Of a stretch of 64,000 bases of DNA, positions 50,025 through 61,569 are shown piece by piece. Source of the DNA: Megascapheus bottae (taxonomy: Eukaryota; Chordata; Mammalia; Rodentia; Geomyidae); the NCBI GenBank assembly GCA_024803745.1, contig JANJXV010000013.1:1426001-1490000 (forward strand). Direction: 5' to 3'. A program made the position numbers and the translations under genes. The notes beneath the pieces were generated by a model, which saw only the letters and a program-made list of their open reading frames with translations, did no database searches and had not been told where the DNA came from. The stretch's first letter is position 1. Each line of letters starts with the position of its first letter.

Positions 50025-50041
50025 GAGACAGAGAGGGAGAC
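49931..50041 (+). repeat. (TA)n then (GA)n/(GACA)n compound microsatellite
   Basis: TA units at 49931-49953, then GA units, then GACA and GAGAGG units. Confidence 0.96.
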
Positions 50042-50116
50042 CAAGTGGAGTTATTACAATTGAGGGTACATGGCTACCTTAACCTCTAGCAATAATATTC
50101 CTAAAAATGGAGGAAT

Positions 50117-50167
50117 TCTTCCTTTCATCTGTCCTTCCTTCCCTCCATCCTTCCTTCCTTCCTTTTT
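50117..50167 (+). repeat. (CTTC)n simple repeat
   Basis: Imperfect CCTT units next to the start of an antisense SINE, probably its expanded tail in reverse. Confidence 0.9.
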
Positions 50168-50169
50168 CC

Positions 50170-50620
50170 ATTAACAGTCCAGAGATATGAATTCCAGGCT
50201 GTGCATTATCCCTGAGCTTCTTTTTTTTGTTTTTGTTCAAGGTGAGTACTCTACCACTTGAGTCACAACATAATTTCCAGCTTTGTTTTCCTTTTCTTTT
50301 TATTTCCTGGTAGTTTATTGGGGATAAGAATCTCACAGAGTGGGGCTGGGAGTGTGGCTTTGTGGTAAAGTGCTTGCCTAGCACGCATGAAGCCCACGGT
50401 TCAATTCCTCGGTACCACATACACAGAAAAAGCTGGACGTGGTGCTGTGGCTCAAGTGGCAGAACACTAGCCTTGAGCAAAAGTACACAAGGACAGAGGC
50501 CAGACTTTGAGTTCAGTTCCCAGGATTGGCAAGAAATGCCTTTCTGGGCTGGCTTCCAACAGGTGATCCATCCTCAGATCTCAGAGTCCTGAGTAGCTGA
50601 AATTAGAGGACTAAGCCATC
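50170..50620 (-). mobile_element. B1-Geo type SINE, antisense, split by another SINE
   Basis: The left piece (50170-50340) has the right monomer and ggtagtttattggggataag. The right piece (50540-50620) resumes with ctgggctggcttccaacagg, cctcagatctcagagtcctg and gagtagctgaaatt. The break falls within the B1 head. Confidence 0.85.
50343..50537 (+). mobile_element. IDL-Geo type SINE nested in an antisense SINE
   Basis: ggggctgggagtgtggcttt, aaagtgcttgcctagcacgc, ggttcaattcctcggtacca, then the right monomer to cccaggattggcaagaa. It keeps a good B-box. Confidence 0.93.
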
Positions 50621-51390
50621 AATGCCTGACAGGAATTCTTTCTAAAGGACAATACTGAATCAAATCTAAATGGGACATTTGGGATAGAATGAATGAATTA
50701 AAGTTTGTTTGGAAAACTGGTCTAGTCTAACTTCAAAATGATAGAATATATATTAATATTAACCTATAATAATTATAAAGTAGTTTTTAGTTTCCTTTAC
50801 TAGTTCATTCACCCGATCCTCCTTAATGTTTAGGTATTATTGATGTTGTTACTTTACAAATCTATAAACTGGGGTTTGAACATATTTACTGGCTTACTAT
50901 GCCAGTAACTTAAAAAGGAAGAGCTCCAATGTGAATCGAAGTGGCTAGAATCTCATTTTTATTATTTGACTGTGCACTGCAAGTAAAAACATTAGTTTGG
51001 AATAATATCCATCACAAAACTTAATTTAGCACTTTGCAAAATTATGCGAAACTGCAAAATCAGCTTCTCACAAAGTGTTCTTCAAGGAGATTTAGTCTAG
51101 TGGTTTCTGTTACTGAATCTAATTTTCAAGACTTTGTGTTTAATATCAGTTGATTGAAAATGATGCAGACGTTGTTGCATGTACAACTAAGATGAGAAGT
51201 TTTGATGGATTTTTTCTTTTGTTCATTTTTCAGAAAATAGTTTCTCACATTCCTTTGAGATTCTTTATGTTAATATAGTCCCAGGGTGTCTGGAAAAATT
51301 TTCATCAAATTTTAGCCATGGCTGGTTGTGATTTTACTCTGCTATTAGATAAGTCTTCAACAAATATCACCTGTTTCTTTACATTAAAAA
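50621..51390. other. Unique intronic sequence
   Basis: No feature recognised; AT-rich. Confidence 0.5.
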
Positions 51391-52408
51391 AGAGAGTCTT
51401 CTCTGAAGAAGAAACAAAAATGGCCTATAGACACATGAAGAAATGCTCAACATCTCTGGTCATAAAAGAAATGCAAATCCAAACAACTCTAAGATTCCAC
51501 CTCACTCCAGCTAGAATGGCCAAGATCAGGAAAACGAATGACAACAGATGCTGGAGGGGATGTGGCCAGGAGGGATCAATACTACACTGTTGGTGGGAGT
51601 GCAAACTCCTTCAACCACTATGGAAAGCAGTGTGGCAGTGCCTCAAAAGGCTAAACATAGAACTCCCCTATGACCCAGCAATTCCACTACTTGGCATTTA
51701 CCCAACCATCCAGAAACAAGGACATACTAAACCCACTAGCACAACAATGTTCATTGCAGCACTATTCACCATAGCAAAGATATGGAACCAACCTAGATGT
51801 CCCTCAGTTGATGTGTGGATCAACAAGTTGTGGTATTTGTACACCATGGAATTCTATGCTGCTGTCAGAAAGAATGACATCGCCCCATTTGTTAGGAAAT
51901 GGAAAGACTTAGAAAAAATCATATTAAGTGAAGTAAGCCAGACTCAAAGGAACTTAGGCTCAATGGTTTCCCTCATTCGTCATAATCAGTAGAAGCCTTG
52001 GGCTCTACTAGCAGAGATTTGCAATAGAGCAAACTCTTGATACATAAGGACATATAATGTGAAGCTAATTGAAAGGACCTCCAGGATAGTGAAACAAAAG
52101 CCATATAATGAATGATTGTTGTCCTTAATGTACTATGTTGTCTCTCATCTCCTTTGCTGTCCCTTGGTTATCTCATATTGGTATAGTATCTCACTTTGTT
52201 ATCTGATATATTGAACTTATTTGTATTTGGATATTTGAAATTTGATAGGGAAGGGGGGAAAACCAAGACGGGTGGGGAGTGTGGGGGGGAGGGAAACGGG
52301 TACCAAGACATGTGAAAGGGTATCAATGTATGTGAATTAATGCACCTTCTATCTGGCAAATATCATGTAACCCTTTTACTAATTACAATAAAAAAATGCT
52401 ACAAAAAA
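51391..52408 (+). mobile_element. Young L1 3' end with intact ORF2 C-terminus, sense
   Basis: Starts within ORF2 at agagagtcttctctgaagaa and stays in frame for about 200 codons to the natural TAG at 51990. It includes [18 protein letters not shown] (CX3CX7HX4C) and the WINKLWYLYTMEFY block. The 3' UTR with its purine tract follows, ending in attacaataaaaaaatgc. 5'-truncated upstream of this, so it lacks the RT and endonuclease domains. The upstream ATG at 51318 belongs to flanking DNA and joins by chance. Probably the best-preserved L1 3' end in the window. Confidence 0.95.
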
Positions 52409-52734
52409 TATATATATATATAAATTAATATGTTAGCTTCTGTTAAGTATCAGTTAATAGGGCTTTTTATGACTAAGAATAATATTAATTCCTCAAAATT
52501 TCCCACTCTTACATATAATCTCTCATATATTCCCCAAGTATTACTCTCAGAAATTAGTAGAAATGATAATTGTCATTTCCAGGGTGGGAATTATGACATT
52601 CAATAGAGTGACAGATGACAGAAAGCTATTATATCACCTATTCAGGGTATAGAAACCAGAGTACCACATTTCAAGTCTATCCGTTACAAAGTTATCTAAA
52701 ACACACACTAAACTCAAAAGTTATCTGAAACTGG

Positions 52735-52842
52735 AAGTTATCTAAACTGGAAGTATGGCTCAAATGGTTGAGTACTTGGCTACCAAGCTCTAGGCCTTAA
52801 ATTTAATCCACCCTTCTGCATTTAAAAAAAAAAAAAAAAAAG
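52735..52842 (+). mobile_element. SINE right-monomer relic with A-tail
   Basis: actggaagtatggctcaaat, gttgagtacttggctaccaa, then an 18-base A-run. The left monomer is absent. Confidence 0.6.
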
Positions 52843-52875
52843 ATTTACCTTGCTATGTTAGTAAAAAGGGGAACT

Positions 52876-53065
52876 AGGTCTGGGAATGTGGCTTATTGGT
52901 AGAGTGCTTGCCTAGCATGCATAAAACCCTGGGTTCAATTCCTCAGGACCACTAAACAGAGGAGCTGTGGCTCAGGTGGTAGAGTGCTAGCCTTGAAGAA
53001 AACAAAGATTAGGGACAGTGCCCAGGCCCTGAGTTTAAGATCTAGGACTGGAAATAAAAAAAGGG
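52876..53065 (+). mobile_element. IDL-Geo type SINE
   Basis: ctgggaatgtggcttattgg, gagtgcttgcctagcatgca, gggttcaattcctcagga, then the right monomer; a small deletion at the monomer junction. Confidence 0.92.
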
Positions 53066-53817
53066 GTGTGTGTGTGGCTAATTCCACATTTTAGAGTTCA
53101 TCTGTAGTCTCAGACTCAGATTGAATTAGTTCTTGAAATTCATTATATTTTCTTTCTAGTAGTAATTTCCATTCCTTTTAATACTCACATTAGAATTTGA
53201 TCCAAAACTTTTGAATTCTGGTTCCCATTCTGGTAGAGGCATCTTCAAGGCTGAATAACTTTGAAATGGACTTAGATTTGCATAATGGCTTCCCTCCAGC
53301 TATCTCTTTTGATTGCTAGCATTCCCCCTCTCCCCACCCCAGGGCTCAATGAGTCTATCTTAACAGGGGCACTGGTGTTGCCATAGCTGGTTTCTGATTT
53401 GCAGGCACCTAGTGGATTGCATCTCTTTGCCACAAAGTCTTTTGTCCTACCTCTCAGAAACCAAATCTAAGCAAAAGCAATAAAATTATGCTTAGCTTGT
53501 ATGTTTGTTGTGAGTGTTCACTGAATTAATGACTGTAAAACACCTGGCATCTAACATCTGTGAACATCTCTTTTCCTTTAGTGACTGCCTTTGATATATT
53601 TTAGAGTGAAGTACATACAAGATATCCACTATCATGCCTGACAAGTTGTTGCTAATATAAAGTAATACAGCCTATACAGAAGTTATGCTTTCTCATAGTG
53701 GATTACTACATTCAGGAGGCAGCTTTTAAAATATAGTTTTTGTATGTTTTTGTTTTGAGATACTGTTGTATTAGAGATGATTATGAAGCATTTTATGGCT
53801 GGATTCTTTACCATTTT
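53066..53817. other. Unique intronic sequence
   Basis: No feature recognised. Confidence 0.5.
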
Positions 53818-54018
53818 TCTTTTTGTGGCCAGTCCTGAGGCTTGAACTCAAGGCCAGGGCACTGGTCTTGAGCTTCTTTTGCTCAAGGACAGCACTTTAC
53901 CACTTGAACCACAGTGCTACTTAGGCTTTTTCTGTGTATGTAGTACCAAGGAATCGAATCCAGGGTTTTGTGCATACTAGGCAAGCACTGTATCACTAAG
54001 CCACAACCCCCAGCCCTT
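53818..54018 (-). mobile_element. IDL-Geo type SINE, antisense
   Basis: ggccagtcctgaggcttgaa, ctttaccacttgaaccacag, aaggaatcgaatccagggtt, ending ccacaacccccagcccttt. Confidence 0.92.
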
Positions 54019-54387
54019 TAACAAAGTTTTATATGCAGCAATGTAAAACTTGCTTTTTGTACTTTTGTATCTCATTTCAATCAAAGTACTTATTATAAGA
54101 GATAGGGGTTACCATTTAGCATGTTATATTTAACTAGAAGTCTTATTGGAGACTGTTTCTGTGCTTTTACCTATTAGAAGCCTAAAGTCCGGAACATATT
54201 TTGAATAAGTAAGTATAGTAATTCTCAAATATTTTAAAAGTGGGGAGTGGTAATTTTAAAAATACTAATCTAGTCATGCCACGAAGATGAAATGGGCTTT
54301 TTGTAAAAATGCCATGTTGGTACCTTCCACAGGGAATTGACACCTGCATGCATGATGTCTTGCTATTAAAATTCTACCAAAAAAACG
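54019..54387. other. Unique intronic sequence
   Basis: No feature recognised. Confidence 0.5.
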
Positions 54388-54621
54388 GGGGCAGGGACGG
54401 TAGTCTGGCTGCCCAGTGCTAGAGTTCTTGCCTAGCATGCAAGAAGACCCGGGTTCGATTTCTTGGTACTACATACATAGAAAAGCTGGAAGTAGTGCTG
54501 TTGCTCAAGTAGTAGAGCACTAGCCTTGAGGAAAAAGCCCAAGGACACTGCTCAGGCCCTGAGTTCAAGCTCCAGGACTGACAAAAAAACAAACAAACAA
54601 ACAAACAAACAAAAAAAAACC
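54388..54621 (+). mobile_element. IDL-Geo type SINE with (CAAA)n tail
   Basis: gttcttgcctagcatgcaag, cgggttcgatttcttggtac, right monomer to ccaggactgac, then a CAAA-expanded A-tail (54582-54620). The start is slightly rearranged. Confidence 0.92.
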
Positions 54622-54645
54622 CTATAATTTGAAAAACTCCTTTCA

Positions 54646-54961
54646 TGGATCTCTAGGATAGGGAAACAAGAGCTTTATCTTGTGTGATTATTGTTCTTAA
54701 TGTACTCTGTTATTTCTTTTCTCTTTTGTTGCCCTTTGGTCAATCTCATATTGTTACTGTATCTGACTTTGTTACCTGGTATATTGTATATATGTTTATT
54801 TTTTTAATTTGAAATAGGAAAAGGAAGGGGAAAAACAAGATGATTGGGACGGGGTGGGGAGGAAATGGGGACAAAAACATGAGAAGAGGAATCAATGTGT
54901 GAGAAGTAATCTGGCAAATGTATCTGGAACCCCTCTCTACATTACCCTGACAAGAAAAAAC
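54646..54961 (+). mobile_element. L1 3' UTR fragment, sense
   Basis: tggatctctaggatagggaa, ttgttcttaatgtactctgt, the purine-rich tract and an A-rich end. Target-site duplication aaaactcctttca at 54633 and 54963. Confidence 0.9.
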
Positions 54962-54975
54962 AAAAACTCCTTTCA

Positions 54976-55790
54976 AAATGAGGTAGCTTTGAAAAAGAAT
55001 AATTACAATCTGCCTCGAACACTGTATTTGGGATTCACAGCAAAAAGACTATATTTTAAAATATTCAGTGAGATTTTTTTAGGCCGCCTATCTTCCGCAA
55101 ACACCATGAAACAGCACACTTGGACCTAAAAAGAATGGTGACAAAGAAGACAGAGAGACTGGGCAGAGCAGGACAGCACTCATCTAGGAGTCTGGTCTTG
55201 CTCTACTAAAGACTGTGATGCTACGATTTCAGCACACATTCTCTTAAGTAATATCATAACTCCTCTCCTTGCTAACTATCTCTGTTGAGTTCTTTTTTCA
55301 CTCACACCCCATATGGACGTTCCTCAAAATACTGTAATGTGAATGAAAAAGATATGCTGTCTGAAGGACTATATCCATCAGATTTGCCAACTGGCAGCTC
55401 ATGGGGTTCATCATTTAAATTTAAAATGTGCTGTTGTGCTTGCAGAAGTGTAAGATCCCCGTGGAGCTTTCTGACACTCCCCGGAAGGAGCCTCTTCTTT
55501 CTGCAGCTGCTCTGCTCATTTGCATTTCAATATGAGCATTGAGAGGTCAACTGCCAGTATTCCAGACACAGTCAGCAACAGAAAACACTGTCCACCCTTA
55601 GAAACTAGCTTCTCCATTGGTATGGGCACAGCTCTGGGATCCTAGCATCAGCACACTGCCAGAATGGGCACATAGAGTGCTAGGCAAGCCAGGCTGCTAT
55701 CAGTCAGCCTCACTCTTCCATAGACTCTGGCCTACTCTCTGTCACTAATCTTTGTCTGAGCCCCAGAACCCAAAGGCACTCTTTTATCTT
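54976..55790. other. Unique intronic sequence
   Basis: Frame 55285-55542 is short and not recognised. No repeat seen. Confidence 0.45.
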
Positions 55791-55906
55791 ATTTTTTTTA
55801 ATTATCTTTAAGGAGCTGTACAAAGGGATGTTCCAGAGTCACCCTATGAGTACAATTCTTATAAATCTGTTCATTCTCTCTCAACCCATCCATTTTAATC
55901 ATTTAT

Positions 55907-55908
<2 letters not shown>
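55791..55908 (-). mobile_element. Probable old L1 3' end, antisense
   Basis: ttaattatctttaaggagct, gtacaaagggatgttccaga and tgagtacaattcttataaat resemble the family at 27951. Confidence 0.45.

Positions 55909-55963
<55 letters not shown>
55909..55963 (+). repeat. (CAT)n microsatellite
   Basis: About 18 CAT units; source of a histidine-rich open frame. Confidence 0.96.
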
Positions 55964-56193
55964 TTCCTATCCTGAAGTTTCCACTCTGGACCTGGGGCAC
56001 TGTCCCTGAACTCCTTTTGCTGGAGGCTATTATGCTACTACTTGAGCCACAGCTCCACTTCAGGCTTATTCAGTGATTAATTGGAGATGAGAGTCTCACA
56101 TACCTTCCTGCCTGGGCTGGCTTTGAATTGTGATCCTCAGATCTTAGCCTCCTGAGTAGTGGGATTACAGGCCTAAACCACAGATGCCCAGTT
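55964..56193 (-). mobile_element. B1-Geo type SINE, antisense
   Basis: gaagtttccactctggacct, ttgctggaggctattatgct, gattaattggagatgagagt, gtgggattacaggcctaaac. Confidence 0.9.
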
Positions 56194-56996
56194 TATTTCT
56201 TAATCTTAATCTGTGCTTCTACCTGAAACTATATTATAACTCTTGTTTTCTATTTGGGCCACTCACTGAAAATATATTGGTTTATATTAAGTCTATATAG
56301 TCTTAGTAATTTAACTTTAATACTGTAATATTTGTAATAACATAATAGTTCATCATTATGTTGGTGGCAGTAATAAAGAAGAGCAATGTAAACCAAATCC
56401 ACAGAGTTAATGATCTATTTTGAACAAGTATCAGAATTCTATGACAGGTTTAGAGGCTTCTGTATAAAAGTAGGAAAAGATCTGAGATGAACATGATGAT
56501 TTTAGCCTTTGTATTGATAACTCCAATACATAGCAGAAAGAAAGTATTGCATGCTTAATGCAAGTGTAACCCATCTGGATATAAGGTTAATGTTGGGTTG
56601 GTGAATTTGCTCTACCCTCTGTCCTATCAGCAAATAAGGGATTATGTCAGATTCTGTGCAAAACTGAAACCCACTTGTCAGATTCATAAGGAGTAAGGAC
56701 TGAGATAATTCAGAAGATAAATAATAGATATAACTTGTGTCAATGCAATGTTTTATTTTTAATTTCCATGTTAGAGTTTACTACCCAACAGCTTCATACA
56801 GATTTATAGTCACCTTCTTCAAAAAAGCTGCATATATTGCTTAAAACCCTCCCTTCTTGTATTCTTCTGTTGCTAGTAAGTAGACAGTGAATAGTAAAAA
56901 CAATCTGAAAATATTTTCGTGAGTCTACTAGGGATAAGAGAAGTAATTAAATTGTTGGGTTTTGTTCTTTTCTTTCCTTCATAGTCTGGCCCATGC
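56194..56996. other. Unique intronic sequence
   Basis: AT-rich; no feature recognised. Confidence 0.5.
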
Positions 56997-57230
56997 CAGA
57001 TGATAATGCCTCCTACCTGTAGTCAGAGTTATTCTGGTGGTTTGGATTAGAAGATGAAGATTTGAAGCCAGCCCAGGAAGAAATACTCCATGAGATTCTT
57101 ATCTTCAATTAACCAGAAAAAAAGATAGAAATGAAGACTTGGCTCAAGTAGTAGAGCACCATGCTTGAATAGGCAAGGAAGGGAAATAAAGGAGAACACT
57201 CAGACCCTGAATTCAAGTCCCAGTACCAGG
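56997..57230 (+). mobile_element. Old B1-Geo type SINE
   Basis: tttgaagccagcccaggaag, gagattcttatcttcaatta, tggctcaagtagtagagcac, cctgaattcaagtcccagta. Diverged; the tail passes into a GGAA repeat. Confidence 0.82.
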
Positions 57231-57360
57231 AAAGAAAGAAAGAAGAAGGAAAGAAAGAGAGAGAAGGAGGGAGAAAGAGAAAGAGGAAAGGAAGGAAGGA
57301 AGGAAGGAAGGAAGGAAGGAAGGAAGGAAGGAAGGAAGGAAAGAAAGAAGGAAGGAAGGA
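57231..57360 (+). repeat. (GAAA)n/(GGAA)n simple repeat
   Basis: Starts as AAAG units from the SINE tail and becomes pure GGAA over 57290-57339. Confidence 0.96.
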
Positions 57361-58489
57361 TAATTGCATTACTCCAGAGTCAGGAGTTTTTGACCAAGTT
57401 GCTGAAAACATCTTTAAATCATGACTGCTTTACCACTCAAAACAATAATAGCATTATTTAAAGAATTAGGAAAGAAGGGAGGCCAGGGAAGCTGCCACCT
57501 AAGGAAAGTTGCATCTTTAGCAAAGTTGTCTCTCTCCCTTGTGGATTGATCGTCTTCATCAGTATAATGAATTTTTTAACTCAAATGAGGAGCCACCGTC
57601 TCAGATAAGTCATAAGAGAGAGGAGATACAGAAGAGGAAAGAGTTCTTATTGGCCATGTAAGAATATGAAACTGGAGTTGTTATACCTTCTTTTTTTTTC
57701 AAAATGAGTCTTCATAGCTAGTTATTTGAAATTTCCATAAAAAGGCATTTTGGTCAAGTAAAGCATAACAAAAGGTCAAATTCAGCCCAAGGGTAGCTTT
57801 ATCTTGCATGCTTTCTACTAGATAGTCCCTGAGTCCCTAATGGCTCGACATTCTCTAACTCTGTCTTGTTAACACAGACTTATTTCCTTTTGTTTAATAT
57901 CAACTAAGCTCCAAAGTTCTGGTCCCAAGATGAATAAAGAACATGTTTTGTGGGCTGTAAAATTAAATTGTAATCACAGGTTGGAAGGTTTCAGTTTCTG
58001 CTAATGTTTTCAGAGACTTCTGATTTGATTATGCAACACTAAATTTGGGCTTGAATATTAAGTGCCATAAATCAAAGATCAGTTTGGAATAAAGGCAAAT
58101 AGAAGGAAAAGCCACTATTCTGTTTTAATTTCCCCTCTGCAGATAGCTGGAAATAGCTGGCAAGTTTGGGTTGGCACAAAACCTTAGACCAAGCTGATCC
58201 TGGTTTACTGTGCCCCCCTACCCCTGGGCCACCACTAAAACTAATCCTGAACAAAGTAAATACTGCTAAAGGAAGTCCAATTCATTCAAACACCAACATC
58301 CCAACTAATTAGCATACCAACTCTCTCCTAGAGTTTAATGGGTGAGAAAAGAAGTCTGGGTAAAATGGGCCATTTTATTTTGTACACTTGGCCTTCCATA
58401 ATTTGCCTAATGAGTTGAAATGCTTTGAAGCATTTCAGAACCTGTTCCTAAAATGCTCAGGGTGGTTTTATTTTGCTATATTCTTTCTG
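57361..58489. other. Unique, complex intronic sequence
   Basis: No repeat or exon recognised. Non-repetitive character around 57850-58450 makes it a place to look for conserved noncoding sequence. Confidence 0.4.
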
Positions 58490-58605
58490 AAGACAGAGAT
58501 TTTATCTTTCTTGTGTTTATGTCACCCAGCAGAAGCTAAAATACAATAAAGATTCAATAAATACCTTTTTAACCAATAACTTAATCTTTGAGTGAGTCAA
58601 TGAAT
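58490..58605 (+). mobile_element. Probable L2/MIR-class 3' end
   Basis: agacagagattttatctttc, gtcacccagcagaagc, gattcaataaatacc and gtgagtcaatgaataaat follow the order of a well-known old mammalian repeat tail (…cccagtgcctagcac…tcaataaatattt…tgaatgaatgaa). Confidence 0.45.
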
Positions 58606-58840
58606 AAATTAACTAATGAGACAGAATTCCTCTCCAGGGCCAAAGCTACAAGAACAAAGGAACTGAATACAACTCTTTGAGCTCTATTACTCCATCTGAA
58701 GAGAGATTCTATAAACCAAAAAGGAGCAGGGAGTTTAAGACTGTAAATGGAAGACCAGTGAAAGTTGATGGGACTCTAATCTCATTCGTAAATGATTGAG
58801 TACATTTCCTTTAAATATCAACCTACATTTCTGGAATTTT

Positions 58841-59343
58841 ATTCATTCATCAAGAAGAAAAGTATTATGTTATGTGAAGTTAAATCAAGCCAAGGGAGAT
58901 AAAAGAGCACATGTTTTCTCTCATATGTGGAAGGTAGTTCTAATGTTTAAACATACGTGAAAAAATGGACAAGCTCATATGCATGACTACATAAACATAC
59001 TGACTGCAGTATGCATACTATGCACAGGGAAAGCGCGAAAGGGTATAGGTCTTTAAAACTAACCTACAGTTTAATCAAATGAATGCCAGGAAGCCAAAAC
59101 ATGTGTTGTCAAAGGAGAGAAAAGGGTGGAAAAATGGACAGAGGAAAGGTAGGTGAAGACATCCTAATATTCAATGCACATATATGAAAATAGTACCAGA
59201 TAACTTGAAGGGTTGAGTGAGTATTGTATTGATGGGAGAAAACATGGAAAGAGTGACACTGATCAAGATGCACTGTATTTATAAACTGACTTGTTCAATT
59301 GAAAGCTTCTTGTACAACTACTTACAGATACGTTTTCCTTAAT
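58841..59343 (+). mobile_element. Old rodent-type L1 3' end, sense
   Basis: ttttctctcatatgtggaag, ttaatcaaatgaatgccagg, a purine-rich area near 59115-59150, then gagtgacactgatcaagatg. The same order recurs at 61570-62085. Confidence 0.6.
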
Positions 59344-59359
59344 AAAATAAAATAAAAGC

Positions 59360-59815
59360 TGGAAATGGTGGCTCATGCCTGCAATCCTAGCTACTCAGGA
59401 GGCTGACATCTGAGGATCTTGGTTCAAAGCCAGCCAGGGCATGAAAGTCCATAAGACTCTTTTTTTTTTTTTTTTTTTTTTTTTTGCCAGTCCTGGGCTT
59501 GAGCACAGGGCTTGAGCACTGTCCTTGGACTTTGTCAAGGCTAGAGCTCTACCACTTGAGCCTCAGCACCACTTCCGGCTTTTTTCTATGTATGTGGTAC
59601 CGAGAAATCGAACCCGGGTCTTCATGCATGCTAGGCAAGCACTTTAACCACTAGGCCAAACTCCCGGCCCCAAGTCCATAAGACTCTTATCTCCAATTAA
59701 CCACCACAGAACAGTAAGGGGCGCTGTGGCTCAAGGGTTAAAGTGGGAGCCTTGAGCTGAAGAGCTTCAGGGACAATGCCCAGGCCCAGAGTTCAAGTCC
59801 CATAAACATCAAAAA
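59360..59815 (+). mobile_element. B1-Geo type SINE split by a nested SINE
   Basis: Head ggaaatggtggctcatgcct to 59461, then resumes at 59672 through ggggcgctgtggctcaaggg and cagagttcaagtcccataaa. Outer target-site duplication aaataaaataaaagctg lies at 59345 and about 59817. Confidence 0.95.
59462..59671 (-). mobile_element. IDL-Geo type SINE, antisense, nested
   Basis: Long poly(T) (about 24), gccagtcctgggcttgagca, ending ggccaaactcccggcccc. Perfect target-site duplication aagtccataagactctt at 59445 and 59672. Long tail and perfect duplication suggest a recent insertion. Confidence 0.97.
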
Positions 59816-59833
59816 TGAAATAAAATAAAAGCT

Positions 59834-61569
59834 GATGAAGCTTTAATGTCACACCTACTTGAATGGAATAGTATCCCTCTCAGTATCATCCCAGGGTTTT
59901 TCAAATTTTAAGTAAAATGCTGTTTTCAAGTTCCTTGCATCATTTGAGAATTTTTTTTAACAATAGCTACTCACTTGGTTGGTTTTTGTCTATAAATATG
60001 CACCTTCCTTGCATAAGCCATGGCCCCAACCTCTGTAGAGTTTGTCATACAATCACAAATCTTAGTCTTGGACTTAAGTAGGGTTTAGTTTTCAGAACTC
60101 TGACATGATGACTAGGGTAAAATCCACACCTATATAATTGAGGAGGACCTGGGAGTTTATATTCAATGACACATCATTTCCTCGGATTCCCCTTCTACTG
60201 TCATTCTGACTTTTTTCAGTTTCTAAGCTCTCCCACCTACCTAGGTCCTCTAGGGAGAAAGATGAGATTTCAGTTTCTTCCTCATCTCACAGCTTCTGTT
60301 ACTTCACTGGAAAGGAGCAAAGTGAGATGAATCTAAAAAATAAATGAAGGAAAAGCACCAGGGTAGCTTTTCAAAATCATGAGGTACCTTTGCACAGAGA
60401 AATCTCACATTTAGAATTAGAGGTGCTTTCTCAGCCTCCATGGCATTTGCTTCTATGATGTGCCATTATTACCTTTGCAGGGCATAGCTGACAGTAAAAA
60501 AAAATCATATTTTTCTCTGACCTCTGCCAATTGCAGACAACCTCTTCCTGCTCGTCAGCTTTTTCTGGATTTCTTCTGCTTCTCTCTTTTGTATTTCATT
60601 GAGTTCGATTCTAAATATAGTAGAGGGAAAGAACGATCTAAGATAGTAACCTTATATGAGTTGTTACCTTTTTGTCTCTTATCTTGGCTATCTAACTATC
60701 TGTTTAAGGAATCACATTACTCCACAGAAGCAGCTACTACACTGCTCTTCAACCATATTTACTGAACCACAATTTTCCTAGAATTATCATGGGATTTGTT
60801 ACAAGGATGAGTCCACCTAACAAATCCTTTGTAACATGGAGGTGCTGTGTAGTTGAGTTTAAATAAGTGCTAGTCTACAAATAAATGATTTATAGTAAAC
60901 TGATATGATCAACTGAGAGCAGTAGAAATGTTTTGGGACACTCTTGGGGACATAGTGCTATTGGCCTTACTCTTTACTCAATGTGTGCCAGTCATCTGGC
61001 ACGTGCCTTTGAGGTGTAAGGGCTATAACATTTAATAACAACAAATGCCTTCATCCTCAAGAAGTCCAAAGTGCCCCGGAAGCCAGGGGAAGATCATATC
61101 CAGGAAGCAAAGCTTTAATCATACACTAGAGGGAGAACTGCAAGCATGCAATTTCTAGGATGTTTAGTGGTAGGATGAAGCCAGAAAAAAAGAAGACCAG
61201 AAGCCTAGTAGTAGTGGATTATCATGAACAAACTGATTACAGGAGCATTAGAACCCACGTGGGGAGGGGAGGTTAGTACAAAATCAAAGGAAAATTATGG
61301 TTCAGGTATACAGAGTGAATGACAAAGAGACTCAGATGCAGACAAGAGGGGGAAAAAACGTTTATTATATGGACACAGGAAGTTCTAATTATTTGGTACA
61401 TAGAACACCATTGGTATAAACAAAGAAATAAAATGAAGCCAGAAATCATCTACAGATTGGACTTGGAAGCAAGAGACTGGTCTTAATTGATTATCAGAGT
61501 TAGCTTTGTGCTTTAGAAGCAACACGTTAAACATCTACATTCAAATATGTAAGCGGGGTAGTTCTATGT
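59834..61569. other. Unique intronic sequence
   Basis: Frame 60460-60765 has no recognised homology. Around 60975-61075 there is weak L2/MIR-like wording. No gene recognised. Confidence 0.45.

Noticed and set aside
51318..51992. 224-codon open frame with its own ATG as a novel gene
   Set aside because: The first 25 or so codons are flanking DNA; the rest is the L1 ORF2 C-terminus of a 5'-truncated insertion.
55828..56076. Histidine-rich open frame
   Set aside because: Encoded by the (CAT)n repeat and a downstream antisense SINE; no gene structure.
57109..57461. Open frames on both strands over the GGAA repeat
   Set aside because: Artefacts of the simple repeat and SINE tail.
60460..60765. 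101-codon frame in unique sequence
   Set aside because: The start is arbitrary, composition is that of AT-rich intron and no homology is recognised.
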